Numbered from the stretch's first letter, positions 1 through 8,538 are shown. The stretch: DNA of 64,000 nt from JAKFWI01 sp031399165 (GCA_031399165.1 JANNOO010000041.1:1-64000); one strand, 5' to 3'. The notes: generated from the sequence alone by a model not told the origin. Numbers and translations are program-made.

Positions 1-713
1 CCAAGCGCGGCGGCGGCCCATCCGGAATAGGAATTCAGCATCGACACGACGACAGGCATGTCGGCCCCGCCGATCGGGATGATCAGCAGCACGCCAATCA
101 GCAGCGACAGCGCAACGACGCCCCAGAACGGCCAGATCTGCTGCCCGGAATCGCCGATCATGAAGATCACGAGCCCAACGATCGCCGCGGCGATCGCGAT
201 GTTGATCAGGTGGCGCGCGGGCAACATGATTGGCGCGCCGCTCATATTGCCGTTGAGCTTGGCGAACGCGATCACCGAGCCGGTGAATGTAACAGCGCCG
301 ATGGCGACGCCAACACCCAATTCAATCAGCGAGGCGGTCTTGATCCCCGGCCCGCCCTCGATCGCGATGCCGAACGCGTCCGGCGCATAATACGCGGCAG
401 CGGCCACCGCCACAGCGGCAAGCCCGATCAGCGAGTGGAACGCGGCCACGAGTTGCGGCATCGCGGTCATCTTGATGCGCCGCGCCAGCATCGCGCCGAC
501 GCCGCCCCCAATCGCAACGCCGCCGATGATCAGCCAAAGCGTCAGGGTATCGAGCCTGGCCACCAGAAGCGTGGTGGCGACGGCGAGCGCCATGCCGATC
601 ATGCCGTAAGTGTTGCCTTGCCGGCTGGTCTCGGGACTGGAAAGGCCGCGCAGCGCCAGTATGAACAGGACGCCTGAAACCAGATAGGAAACGGCTGCGA
701 GATTGGCGCTCAT
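1..713 (-). CDS. pntB: NAD(P) transhydrogenase subunit beta, N-terminal part
   Basis: This is the membrane (dII) and NADP(H)-binding (dIII) subunit of proton-translocating transhydrogenase, which couples hydride transfer between NADH and NADP+ to proton movement across the inner membrane. The 237 codons inside the window start MSANLAAVSYLVSG and hold a series of hydrophobic helices rich in Gly and Ala. The C-terminal NADP-binding domain lies beyond the left edge. The ATG at 713 overlaps the stop of the preceding small reading frame as ATGA, so the two are probably translationally coupled. pntA2 and pntA1 lie upstream on the same strand, which confirms the assignment. Confidence 0.93.
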   Translation of the reverse strand, partial: MSANLAAVSYLVSGVLFILALRGLSSPETSRQGNTYGMIGMALAVATTLLVARLDTLTLWLIIGGVAIGGGVGAMLARRIKMTAMPQLVAAFHSLIGLAAVAVAAAAYYAPDAFGIAIEGGPGIKTASLIELGVGVAIGAVTFTGSVIAFAKLNGNMSGAPIMLPARHLINIAIAAAIVGLVIFMIGDSGQQIWPFWGVVALSLLIGVLLIIPIGGADMPVVVSMLNSYSGWAAAAL

Positions 714-916
714 GGCTTGGGCGCCGATACCGCCGGCTTCGGCGCCGTTACCGCCGGCTTGGCTGGCGTTGCAGTCCTGCGCACGACACGGCGGCGCGGT
801 GGCGGCGCCGGTTTGACCTCTTCAGCCTTTGGCGGCGGCGGTGGCGGTGGTGTGTACCTCGCGGTGCGGATATCGACCACTTCGGTGATCGCGATTTCGC
901 GCATGGCGTCCTTCAA
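710..916 (-). CDS. Proline-rich reading frame, probable frameshifted C-terminus of the secreted protein upstream
   Basis: This short frame opens at a TTG with no clear ribosome site and encodes a helical start (MKDAMREIAITEVVDIRTAR), a run of seven prolines, then basic and Pro/Ala/Lys-rich repeats (KPAVTAPKPAVSAPKP). Read upstream without its start, it continues in frame back to 949 before reaching a stop at 950-952. It therefore overlaps the end of the 930-1487 frame across a tandem AGCG repeat. The joined product would be one periplasmic protein: signal peptide, Ala/Pro linker, a helical domain with two Cys, then a Pro-rich basic tail. Its stop overlaps the pntB start as ATGA, so ribosomes finishing here can restart on pntB. 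Function unknown. Confidence 0.55.
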   Translation of the reverse strand: MKDAMREIAITEVVDIRTARYTPPPPPPPKAEEVKPAPPPRRRVVRRTATPAKPAVTAPKPAVSAPKP

Positions 917-929
917 TTGCTGCCGGCCC

Positions 930-1487
930 TCAGCGAGCGAGCGAGCGCGTCACCCCGCCCGCGGGCGTGGCGGCGGTAAGCTCGCGATTGCACTTCTGGA
1001 TCGCCGCGACCGCGACGAGATCGGCGGCCTCTTTTGAAATCTCAAGCTGGTGCGAGCGGATGCGCACGCATTCCTCAAGCACCGCGATCGGATTGGGCGG
1101 CGGCGCGGGCGCGGCGGCGGGCGCGGGCGCCGCGGGCGGCGCGGCTTCCTGCGCCATAGCGACACCGGCGAGCGCGATATAAATCGGCACAGCTGAAAAC
1201 CAGGTCCTCATGAAAACGAACACTCCTCTAGGGGCGAGCGATGCATCGGCGCGGCGGAGCGCAGCATGCAATTGCTGATCATCGACATCCTTTGACCCAT
1301 TCATCAGCTTGCGGTCCGGGATGTAGTTTTCGACATAATGGAACAGATCTTCGATGGCCTTCGGATTGCGCTGGCCGCGCTCACGCGTTTCGCGCCACAC
1401 GCGCATAAACCGCATCTCAAACTGCGAGAGCGTGATATCCCCGCGCATGGCCGGTTTCAGCAGACGGCGCCAGCGGTCAGGGCTCAC
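930..1487 (-). CDS. Immunity-protein-like domain read in frame into a secreted helical protein, inside the pnt operon
   Basis: The GTG at 1487 overlaps the pntA2 stop as GTGA. Residues 1 to about 80 (with motifs ITLSQFEMRF and ENYIPDRKL) resemble the colicin/bacteriocin self-protective immunity fold. This is resemblance by eye only. Without a stop the frame runs into Met93 at 1211, which starts a clear signal peptide (MRTWFSAVPIYIALAGVAMA, cleavage near AQ-EA). That Met has its own ribosome site, AGAGGAG, about 11 bases upstream. The likely reality is two cistrons in one frame, the second being an exported protein with an Ala/Pro linker and a helical domain containing two Cys. The frame ends at 930 inside a tetranucleotide repeat, probably by frameshift. 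Alternatively, a genuine fusion is made. Function unknown. Confidence 0.6.
   Translation of the reverse strand: MSPDRWRRLLKPAMRGDITLSQFEMRFMRVWRETRERGQRNPKAIEDLFHYVENYIPDRKLMNGSKDVDDQQLHAALRRADASLAPRGVFVFMRTWFSAVPIYIALAGVAMAQEAAPPAAPAPAAAPAPPPNPIAVLEECVRIRSHQLEISKEAADLVAVAAIQKCNRELTAATPAGGVTRSLAR
932..947. repeat. Four tandem copies of AGCG at a probable frameshift
   Basis: Four exact copies of the 4-base unit AGCG lie at the point where the upstream frame (stop at 930-932) and the downstream proline-rich frame (open back to 949) overlap. Loss of one unit, or gain of two, would join both frames into one protein. Such repeats are prone to slippage. Confidence 0.8.
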
Positions 1488-1804
1488 TTGCGCTCCCTTT
1501 TCTTGTACATCGCCAGCATGCGCTGGGTGACAAGGAAGCCGCCGAAAATGTTGACGGCTGCGAGGCCGGCAGCCAGCGCGCCGCCGCCCTTGGCGACCCA
1601 GCGGCCCGTGGCGAGGGTTTCTTCACCCACGCCAGCGGTGGCCGCGATCAGCGCCCCGACGATGATCACCGAGGAGATTGCATTCGTCACCGCCATCAGC
1701 GGCGTGTGCAAAGCCGGCGTGACCGACCAGACAACATAATAGCCGACGAAAATCGCCAGCACGAAAATCGCCAGACGAAAGACAGTCGGATCAACGGCTT
1801 CCAT
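1484..1804 (-). CDS. pntA2: NAD(P) transhydrogenase subunit alpha, part 2
   Basis: This 106-residue membrane protein is the transmembrane portion of the alpha subunit, encoded as a separate polypeptide as is usual in alphaproteobacteria. It contains three or four hydrophobic segments (FVLAIFVGYYVVWSV near the start, then AISSVIIVGALIAAT and AVNIFGGFLVTQRMLAMY) and ends in a basic tail. The family motif TPALHTPLMAVTNAISS is present. It starts at an ATG 87 bases after the pntA1 stop, with GAGGAA just upstream. Its stop overlaps the GTG of the next reading frame rather than pntB, which is unusual for this operon. Confidence 0.93.
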   Translation of the reverse strand: MEAVDPTVFRLAIFVLAIFVGYYVVWSVTPALHTPLMAVTNAISSVIIVGALIAATAGVGEETLATGRWVAKGGGALAAGLAAVNIFGGFLVTQRMLAMYKKRERK

Positions 1805-1869
1805 GAGTTCCTCGCAGCATTCGCCCGGAAACTTAAGCGATTTATTCAGCGCCGGGTCAACCGGACGCG

Positions 1870-1890
1870 CGCGCCCGGCTGGCGGGCGCG
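1870..1890 (-). other. Intercistronic hairpin after pntA1
   Basis: A perfect 8-base-pair inverted repeat (CGCGCCCG and its complement, 5-base loop) begins two bases after the pntA1 stop. No U-run follows on the minus strand, so it is more likely an mRNA-stabilising or expression-tuning hairpin than a terminator. Confidence 0.5.
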
Positions 1891-1891
1891 G

Positions 1892-3028
1892 CTATGCGGC
1901 CTGCTGGGCGAAGGCCGGGTGGATGAGCGTCCCGTCGCGCGTCAGCGCGGCGCCCTTGATGATCTCGTCATCCCAATGCGGCGCGAACGCCTTGCTGTCC
2001 TTGTCGGTCAGCAGCGGGATCAGGGCGAGCAGGTTCTTGGCGTAGAGCGCTGAAGAATCCGCCGCGAGCCGCGCCGGCAGGTTGGTGAAGCCCGCGATGC
2101 GGACGCCGCTCACCTCGACAATTTCATCGCCGTTAGTGAGAGGGCAATTGCCGCCCTGCGCCGCCGCCAGATCAACGATCACGGAACCCGGGCGCATGGA
2201 ACGCACCATCGCCTCTGTGACGAGAACCGGCGGCTTGCGGCCAGGGATCAGCGCGGTGGTTATCACCACATCCTGCTTGGCGATATGTTCGGCCACCAGC
2301 GCGGCCTGCTTGGCTTGGTATTCGGCGCTCATTGGTTTGGCGTAGCCAGCGGTGGTCTCGGCCTGTTTGAATTCCTCATCCTCGACAGCGACAAACTTGC
2401 CGCCGAGCGAGGCTACCTGCTCTTTCGCGGCCGGACGCACGTCCGTGGCGCTGACGACGGCGCCGAGCCGGCGCGCCGTAGCGATGGCCTGCAGGCCGGC
2501 GACGCCAGCCCCCATGATGAAGACGCGCGCCGCGGCGATCGTGCCGGCGGCGGTCATCATCATCGGAAATGCCCGGCCGTAGAGCGTGGCCGCCTCGATC
2601 ACCGCGCGATAACCGGCGAGGTTCGACTGCGAAGACAGCACGTCCATGCTTTGCGCACGCGTGATGCGCGGGATGAGTTCCATCGCCAGCGCCGTCACGC
2701 CCGCCGCGGCGAGCGCATCGACGGCGGCCTTGTTCGTGTACGGATCGATCAGCGCGGCCACGCCTTGCCCGCGCGCAAACGCCGCCAACTCCGACGCCTC
2801 CGGCCCGCGCACCTTTAGGATCAGCGCAGCGCCTGAAAGCGCTTCCGCGGCAGCGCTGACGTGGGCGCCGGCGTCCGTATAGGCCTGATCGGCGACGCTG
2901 GCGCCGACGCCTGCCCCGCTCTCGATCGCCACCTCATGACCGAGGGCGATCAGTTTCTTCACCGTATCCGGGGTCGCGGCGACGCGGGCCTCCCCCGCGG
3001 CGCGCTCTTTGAGAACGGCGATTTTCAC
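1892..3028 (-). CDS. pntA1: NAD(P) transhydrogenase subunit alpha, part 1
   Basis: This 378-residue soluble protein is the NAD(H)-binding dI component, related to alanine dehydrogenase. The start MKIAVLKERAAGEARVAATP is characteristic of the family. The Rossmann segment GAGVAGLQAIATARRLGA lies near residue 175, followed by ATDVRPAAKEQVASLGGKF. The RQD-loop region also fits. The GTG start lies 3 bases after the stop of the subunit IV gene, so both are in one operon. The protein acts at the cytoplasmic face with PntA2 and PntB. Confidence is high from the sequence and the gene order. Confidence 0.95.
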   Translation of the reverse strand: MKIAVLKERAAGEARVAATPDTVKKLIALGHEVAIESGAGVGASVADQAYTDAGAHVSAAAEALSGAALILKVRGPEASELAAFARGQGVAALIDPYTNKAAVDALAAAGVTALAMELIPRITRAQSMDVLSSQSNLAGYRAVIEAATLYGRAFPMMMTAAGTIAAARVFIMGAGVAGLQAIATARRLGAVVSATDVRPAAKEQVASLGGKFVAVEDEEFKQAETTAGYAKPMSAEYQAKQAALVAEHIAKQDVVITTALIPGRKPPVLVTEAMVRSMRPGSVIVDLAAAQGGNCPLTNGDEIVEVSGVRIAGFTNLPARLAADSSALYAKNLLALIPLLTDKDSKAFAPHWDDEIIKGAALTRDGTLIHPAFAQQAA

Positions 3029-3031
3029 CGA

Positions 3032-3334
3032 TCAGCCGAAGAACAGGGAGACGAGCCCGCCCAGGCCCAGAACGACGGTGGCGCCAATAACGGAAACCCA
3101 CCACGAGCCGCTCATCTTCAGCATCAGGCCGGCGCCGGCGCCGATCGCCGCGAAGGCGGCCAAGCCTGAAAACCAGCCAAGCCCCATGGCTAAAGCGACC
3201 GTGAGCAGGGCAACAACCATTATGACGTAAAGCGTGCCCCAAAGGCAGAGCGCCAAGAATTGCTGAAAGGTGGATTTCTGTTCCTGGATATCCATCCCAC
3301 CGCGCGCCGCGCTGGCGTGAGCCGATTCAGCCAT
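3032..3334 (-). CDS. aa3-type cytochrome c oxidase subunit IV family protein
   Basis: This 100-residue protein carries a short soluble N-terminus (MAESAHASAARGGMDIQEQK) followed by TFQQFLALCLWGTLYVIM, which matches the small single-helix subunit IV of bacterial aa3 oxidase. Two further hydrophobic segments follow, making it longer than the roughly 50-residue oxidase subunit. The chosen ATG at 3334 has GGAGG five bases upstream; an upstream in-frame start at 3424 lacks this. In many alphaproteobacteria a protein with this domain precedes pntA1, as here. Whether it serves the oxidase or the transhydrogenase is not known from the sequence. Confidence 0.85.
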   Translation of the reverse strand: MAESAHASAARGGMDIQEQKSTFQQFLALCLWGTLYVIMVVALLTVALAMGLGWFSGLAAFAAIGAGAGLMLKMSGSWWVSVIGATVVLGLGGLVSLFFG

Positions 3335-3520
3335 TCGTGCCTCCAAACATGCGCGTCGTTTTAGGCAGAGCCCGGCGTCCGCCGCAACAGCGTCATCGCC
3401 GCGCCCTCGCCCAAAAGCGGGCAAACATTAACAAAAGCCCCCTACAACCCTTGCTTCGCGGCGGTCTCGACCTTGCTTGTCGACGAAAACGAGGCTTTTC
3501 CCTTTCCCGAAAAGAACCAG

Positions 3521-4732
3521 ATGATTTTCGCCGTCACCCTTGCCGGCCTTCACCTTATGGCCCTGGCCATCGCCGGCGCCGACCCGATTGTCGGCCAGAG
3601 CGTGTTCGCACTGGCGCAGGCGGGTCTCGGCGCCGCCGCCTTGGCCTATGGGCCAACCCGCCGCGCCTTAATCGCTTTGCTGGGCCATTACTGGCCGGCC
3701 GCGCTGGCGTTTTGGGCGGTATTGGCGATCACAGCCTGGCACGCCGGCCTCCTGGGTGCGCCAGGCGTCGCGCTTAATCCGTTCGCCGCGCAGATCGAAG
3801 TCTGGAGCCTTGCCGCGCTGGTTTTCGCAATCGCGGCGCCCGCCGCGGCGGCGGTGGCGTTCTCCCGCCGGCCGCTGTTCGAGGCGACCCTGGCCGCCGG
3901 CCTCGGCTTTGCTGCGCTTGATATTGGGCGCAAGCTGCAAGCTGGCCCTGAGCAGACGCTTCTCGGCGTTAGCGCGCAGACGGCGTCGCTCTACGCCCTC
4001 TTCGTCGTCTTCGCCGCGTTTGCCGCGTATGACGCGGTGCGCTCTCCCAGCCACGACCGCGCCGACCGGCGCGTCAGCATGCGTCTGATGTTGCCAGGCG
4101 CGGCGCTGGGCGCTTCGCTGCTGGGCGTTGTATTGTGTAATCAGCCGCTGGCGCTGGCCGCGATGCTGGCCGGCCTGGGCGCTTGCGCCCTAGCGCTCGC
4201 GCTGCGCGAATGGCCGCGGCAGCTAACGTTCGTCAACGCCGGTTTCGGCGCCGTGGCGATCGGGCTGGCGATCACGATTTTCGCCTTGTCTGGAAAGGAA
4301 GGCGACGCTTTCGGCATCGCTGATTTCGAGGATTCTCTGGCGACCGGGCTTAAAAACGCATTCGGCCTTGGCAGCGGCGCCGAAGGCGGCCCGGCCTTGA
4401 TCTGGCTGGTCGAAGCCGGCGTGATCGGCGCCTCAGCGCTTGCGCTTGCGAGCGCCATGTTGATCGCGCGCTTGGCCTTCAACGCCGACCGCCGCAAGCG
4501 CCCGAGCCGCGGACTGGCGCTGGCGCTTGGCGGCGTCGTCACCGTAGTGTTCACGGGCGCCGGCGCAGCCTCGCCAGGGCTGTTCGCAACCCTGGCGATC
4601 GTCATTGGCCTGGCCTCAACCTACGCTGACAGGTTACGGAAAAGCCACGAACAAGCCGCGCGGCCAGCCGGCGCGACCCAAGAGGCGCCCGCTACGGTGG
4701 ATGAGCCCAGCACGGCCCTCCATACGGCCTAG
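3521..4732 (+). CDS. Polytopic membrane protein, O-antigen ligase/polymerase-like
   Basis: About 403 residues with roughly ten hydrophobic segments and a hydrophilic C-terminal tail. The segment near residues 280-310 (FGLGSGAEGGPALIWLVEAG followed by VIGASALALASAML) resembles the late periplasmic-loop and helix pattern of the Wzy/WaaL superfamily, where a Gly-rich turn precedes an E-x-G helix. That resemblance is weak. The ATG at 3521 (MIFAVTLAGLHLM) is preferred; a TTG at 3473 would add 16 polar residues. The gene is divergent from the pnt operon and is followed by a small membrane protein and galU, a sugar-nucleotide gene, which fits a surface-polysaccharide role. Function remains inferred. 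Confidence 0.6.
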   Translation: MIFAVTLAGLHLMALAIAGADPIVGQSVFALAQAGLGAAALAYGPTRRALIALLGHYWPAALAFWAVLAITAWHAGLLGAPGVALNPFAAQIEVWSLAALVFAIAAPAAAAVAFSRRPLFEATLAAGLGFAALDIGRKLQAGPEQTLLGVSAQTASLYALFVVFAAFAAYDAVRSPSHDRADRRVSMRLMLPGAALGASLLGVVLCNQPLALAAMLAGLGACALALALREWPRQLTFVNAGFGAVAIGLAITIFALSGKEGDAFGIADFEDSLATGLKNAFGLGSGAEGGPALIWLVEAGVIGASALALASAMLIARLAFNADRRKRPSRGLALALGGVVTVVFTGAGAASPGLFATLAIVIGLASTYADRLRKSHEQAARPAGATQEAPATVDEPSTALHTA

Positions 4733-4999
4733 GCCGCGCCTAGAATTCAGCAAAAACAGAACAACCCGGCGGGTCTTATCTCGCACCTGCAAAGACAGGC
4801 CTAAATCCCGCCCAGGACCCTGATCCGCCGACGCCAAGACTTGACCCTAAAGCCGCCTGATTTTGGGCCCGGCAATACTTTATTCACGGGTTGCAACAGA
4901 CACTCGCTTACGGGACTTGCCATTTTGACTTCGCCTTATAGGCTAGGTGAATGGGAGGCTCCGTCGCCAATAAGGCGTAAACGACCGGGGTAAAGGCGC

Positions 5000-5269
5000 T
5001 TGGAACAGCCAAAGGTTCAACCCGCGGAGAGAAGGCAGCCGGCCGTACGCCGTCGCGCTTCTGCGCGCGCGCATGCCGCGCCAGCCTGGTCTCCGAAGCC
5101 AATCCGCGCATCTTCCCGCAAAATACCGCTGCGCTACGTGGTGATTGGCGTAACGATGTATTGCGCCATGGCCTGGACGATCGCGATTGTCGGCGTCAGC
5201 GCTGGCATGAACGCCTTGCAGAAAAAGCCTGAAAACTTCGCGGCCAGCCAAGTACTGAAGAGCCAGTAA
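5000..5269 (+). CDS. Small single-pass membrane protein, unknown function
   Basis: This encodes 89 residues starting at TTG, with a strongly basic, Arg/Ala/Pro-rich N-terminal half and one hydrophobic helix (YVVIGVTMYCAMAWTIAIVG) near residues 46-65, then a short polar tail. The basic side should stay in the cytoplasm. The gene converges on galU, with one base between the two stops. A GGGG/AAAGG stretch lies just before the TTG. I do not recognise the family. The codon pattern and transmembrane segment make it plausible as a real gene, though the start is uncertain. Confidence 0.5.
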   Translation: MEQPKVQPAERRQPAVRRRASARAHAAPAWSPKPIRASSRKIPLRYVVIGVTMYCAMAWTIAIVGVSAGMNALQKKPENFAASQVLKSQ

Positions 5270-5270
5270 C

Positions 5271-6170
5271 TTATCGCGCTGCCGGCGCGGCGCTGGCGCG
5301 ATCCAGCGCCTCCAGCAAGGCGAGGCGCGCTTCGGCGCCGAGCGCCGCATTCGACAGCGCATAAGCCGCCACCGCGCGTAGATAGCCGACCTTGTCGCCG
5401 CAATCATAGGAGCGCCCGCTATAGGCCAGGGCGTGGAAATCCTGCGTATCCATTAGCTTGGCCATGGAATCAGTAAGCTGGATTTCGCCGCCGGCGCCGG
5501 GATCCTGCGCTTCAAGCAGATCGAACACTTCCGGCTGCAGAATATAGCGCCCGGCGATGAACAGGTTGGACGGCGCAATCTCGCGGCGGGGCTTTTCGAC
5601 CATGCCGCGCATTTTGATCAGCTTGCCGTCGCGGCCGCCCTCTTCCGGATCGATCACGCCGTAGAGTTCGGGGGTTTCGGTTTCTTCGACCGCTATGATG
5701 TTGCCGCCGACGCGCTCATAGGCGGTCATCATCTGGCGCAAGCACGAGGGCTCGGCTTGCATCAACATGTCCGGCAGCATAACGGCGAATGGCTCGGACC
5801 CAACCACGTCGCGCGCGCACCAGATCGCGTGGCCGAGACCCAGCGGCGCCTGCTGACGCACGAAGCTCATCGTACCGGCTTTGGGCTGCACCGACGCCAG
5901 TTCCGCCAGCAGCGCGGCCTTGTTTTTCCGGCGCAGCGAGTCCTCAAGCTCGTAGGCCACGTCGAAATAATCCTCGATCGCGCCCTTGTTGCGCCCGGTC
6001 ACGAAAACGATGTGCTCGATCCCGGCGGAAAAGGCTTCATCGACGACGTATTGCAGCGCCGGCCGGTCGAATACCGGCAGCATCTCCTTGGGAATCGCCT
6101 TTGTCGCCGGCAGCACCCGGGTTCCGAACCCAGCAACCGGCAACACCGCCTTGCGCACGCGTCTGACCAT
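5271..6170 (-). CDS. galU: UTP--glucose-1-phosphate uridylyltransferase
   Basis: This enzyme makes UDP-glucose from glucose 1-phosphate and UTP, feeding cell-envelope polysaccharide synthesis. The 299-residue protein has the nucleotidyltransferase signature AVLPVAGFGTRVLPATKAIP with the catalytic lysine region KEMLPVFDRPALQYVVDEA, then FAVMLPDML and EKPRREIAPSNLFIAGRYIL typical of GalU. Its length is normal. It is monocistronic here and convergent with the small membrane protein. Together with the sugar-nucleotide genes further right, it would supply UDP-sugars to the exopolysaccharide locus. Confidence 0.95.
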   Translation of the reverse strand: MVRRVRKAVLPVAGFGTRVLPATKAIPKEMLPVFDRPALQYVVDEAFSAGIEHIVFVTGRNKGAIEDYFDVAYELEDSLRRKNKAALLAELASVQPKAGTMSFVRQQAPLGLGHAIWCARDVVGSEPFAVMLPDMLMQAEPSCLRQMMTAYERVGGNIIAVEETETPELYGVIDPEEGGRDGKLIKMRGMVEKPRREIAPSNLFIAGRYILQPEVFDLLEAQDPGAGGEIQLTDSMAKLMDTQDFHALAYSGRSYDCGDKVGYLRAVAAYALSNAALGAEARLALLEALDRASAAPAAR

Positions 6171-6262
6171 GAATGCCCCTTGTGGCGCGGCTTTAGACTA
6201 GCGCCCGCAAGGGCTCTATAGACGCAGGGCCCCGGAAATGCCCAGCGCTGCGGCGCAATAGT

Positions 6263-7585
6263 TCAAGGTGTGGGCGCAGGCGTCGCAGGGCGCACCTGGC
6301 GGCCAATGGTTTGCAGCAGCAGATAAGCGTTCGTCACTTCGTCACGAACGGCCTGTTGCAAGGCCAAAGCGGCGTTGCGCTGGTTCTCGATCTGGGTAAG
6401 CACGTCCAATTCAGTGCGCAGCCCTTCCCGCCGCTCGACCTCCGCGCCATTGGCGGCGAAATTGGCCGCGTCGAGCTGGGCGCGCGTGGCTTCCACGCGC
6501 AGGCGCGAGGCTTCGAGCCGCGCCCACGCCTGGGTGGTCGCCTCGTCCAGCGCGCGGCCAGCATCGTCCAGATCGTAGCGCGCGCCGCGCTCGTTCGCCT
6601 TGGCGGCGCCAACGGCAAATTCATTACGCCCGAAGCTGAACAGCGGGATGGAAAGCCGCGCCGAGACACTGGAATCGTCGTTGTCGAAATTGTTGAAGCC
6701 GTCATCGCCGCGCCGGTTGGCGCCGGCCGACAGCGTCAGCGTCGGCAGATAGCTCGCGTAAGCCGATCTGACTTGCGCTTTGGCCCCCTTAACGCTGGCG
6801 GCCGCGGCCTGGATCGACGTTGAATTGTTCCGGCCAATCCTGAGCGCCTCCTCCAGGTTTGCCGGCAGCGCCGGCAGCGCTACGGGTTCAAGCGAACCGG
6901 GCATTTCGCCGACGCGGCGCAGATAGGTCGCGCGTTGGGCGGCAAGATCGGATTGCGCACTGGCCAGATCGGCGCGCGCCTGCGCGAGTTGCGCCTGGGC
7001 CTGATACACGTCGGTTCGGGTGGCGGCGCCGACTTCAAATCGCGTTTGCGCGGCATCGACCTGACGCTGCAGGCGCTCCACCGATTCACGGCGGATGCGC
7101 AGCGTTTCCTCGGTGTAGATTACGCCGGTATAGGCTGTGACGACCTGCTGGACGAGCGTATCTTCCTGGCCGCGCACGGTGGCTTCCGTGCGTTCATAAT
7201 TGGCGCGGGCCTGGCTTACGGACGCATAGAGCCGCGCATCAAACACCGTGGCCGAAGCGCTGAGACTGCCCGATCCTGAATCCGTGGCGATGATTCCACT
7301 GCCAGCGCCGCCGCTGATGATATTGCCATTTTCATCAACAATGGCGCCGGACCCGCCCTCGCGCCAGGACCGGCTGAAGTTCACCGAGGCAGAAGTGTTG
7401 GGCAGCAGGTTGGCGCGGGCGCTGTTCAGGTTGGCGCGCGCGGCGTCCAGGTCAGTGCGGGCGCCCGCCAGCGAAGGATCGCTAGCGAGCGCCCGGCCGA
7501 TCGCGTCGTCCAGGGTTTCTCCCAGTGCTCCTGTTGCGGGGGAGGCTAAGAAGGCGCTGAGAAGAAGGACTCTGCGAAAACTCAA
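6263..7585 (-). CDS. tolC: TolC-family outer membrane efflux protein
   Basis: A 440-residue outer-membrane channel of type I secretion and tripartite efflux systems. It starts with a signal peptide (MSFRRVLLLSAFLASPATGA), followed by two repeats of the helical hairpin fold with the usual patterns (LNSARANLLPNTSASVNFSR; QAQLAQARADLASAQSDL; VRSAYASYLPTLTLSAGA). The start codon is TTG with GGAAAGG about ten bases upstream. It diverges from the two-component pair and MacAB genes, with about 210 bases between, so it is probably the outer-membrane partner of that pump. Confidence 0.92.
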   Translation of the reverse strand: MSFRRVLLLSAFLASPATGALGETLDDAIGRALASDPSLAGARTDLDAARANLNSARANLLPNTSASVNFSRSWREGGSGAIVDENGNIISGGAGSGIIATDSGSGSLSASATVFDARLYASVSQARANYERTEATVRGQEDTLVQQVVTAYTGVIYTEETLRIRRESVERLQRQVDAAQTRFEVGAATRTDVYQAQAQLAQARADLASAQSDLAAQRATYLRRVGEMPGSLEPVALPALPANLEEALRIGRNNSTSIQAAAASVKGAKAQVRSAYASYLPTLTLSAGANRRGDDGFNNFDNDDSSVSARLSIPLFSFGRNEFAVGAAKANERGARYDLDDAGRALDEATTQAWARLEASRLRVEATRAQLDAANFAANGAEVERREGLRTELDVLTQIENQRNAALALQQAVRDEVTNAYLLLQTIGRQVRPATPAPTP

Positions 7586-7794
7586 GACTGCGGCCTTTCC
7601 GTAAGGTGGGTGGCGCTTGCACCCTGCCCTGGATCACGGGCGGCCACCCGGCCAAGTGCTTGCGCGCGACGGGAGATCACGTTCCTCGTTAAACCTGCTG
7701 CCCGTTACCTGGCTATGACGATGACGCGTCGCCATGTTGCAGCGTGTTTCAAGGCTGACGTCGCGGGGTAATTATTTCGTGTAATTTTGGTAAG

Positions 7795-8538
7795 ATGATC
7801 GACTCCATGGCGGCAACCGTTACGCATCAGAATATATTAATAGTCGATGACGACCCCGAGTTGCGTCGCCTGATTGGCGAGTTTCTCGGCAAGCACGGCT
7901 TTGACGTATCCCTGGCGCCGGACGCTAAGGAGATGGATGTCATTCTGGAGCGCCAGCGCATCGATCTGATCGTGCTCGACCTCATGATGCCCGGCGAAGA
8001 CGGTCTTTCAGTGTGCCGGCGTCTGGCCGCCACGCGCAAAATTCCGGTGGTGATGCTGAGCGCCGCCAGCGAGGAAACTGATCGTATCGTCGGCCTTGAA
8101 GTTGGCGCGGACGATTACGTGCGCAAGCCTTGCAGCCCGCGCGAATTGCTGGCGCGCATTCGCGCCGTTTTGCGCCGCGCCGCTGACCGCGTGGAGGCTC
8201 CGGAGGCTTCCGGCGAGCGCGACAATTACGAATTCGCCGGCTGGCGCCTGGACATGATGCGGCGCGAGCTGCGCTCTCCCGACGGCGTTCTGGTAAATCT
8301 GTCGAGCGGAGAGTTCGCGCTGCTGCGCGCTTTTCTGGAACATCCCCAGCGCGTGCTGACTCGCGATCAATTGCTCGACTACGCGCGCGGGCGGGACGCC
8401 TTCGCCTATGACCGCGCGATCGACGTACAAGTGTCGCGTCTGCGGCGCAAGCTGGAGGCGGCCTCGAGCGGGGGCGAACTGATCAAGACTGTGCGCAACG
8501 AGGGCTATGTGTTTGCGGCGCCGGTGCGCCGGCTATGA
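7795..8538 (+). CDS. OmpR-family DNA-binding response regulator
   Basis: A 247-residue regulator with an N-terminal receiver (acidic pair in ILIVDDDPELRR, phospho-acceptor Asp62 in IVLDLMMPG, Thr/Ser and Lys in the KPCSPREL loop) and a C-terminal winged-helix domain (LSSGEFALLRAF; RAIDVQVSRLRRKLE; IKTVRNEGYVF). The ATG at 7795 is used here, with a second in-frame ATG at 7807. Its stop overlaps the next gene's start as ATGA, so it is co-translated with its sensor kinase. The pair sits between tolC and macAB and probably controls them. Confidence 0.93.
   Translation: MIDSMAATVTHQNILIVDDDPELRRLIGEFLGKHGFDVSLAPDAKEMDVILERQRIDLIVLDLMMPGEDGLSVCRRLAATRKIPVVMLSAASEETDRIVGLEVGADDYVRKPCSPRELLARIRAVLRRAADRVEAPEASGERDNYEFAGWRLDMMRRELRSPDGVLVNLSSGEFALLRAFLEHPQRVLTRDQLLDYARGRDAFAYDRAIDVQVSRLRRKLEAASSGGELIKTVRNEGYVFAAPVRRL

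Noticed and set aside
4733..4999. Possible promoter or RNA gene upstream of the small membrane protein
   Set aside because: TTGACT at 4925 has no suitable -10 box and no stable hairpin or terminator was evident, so nothing could be supported.
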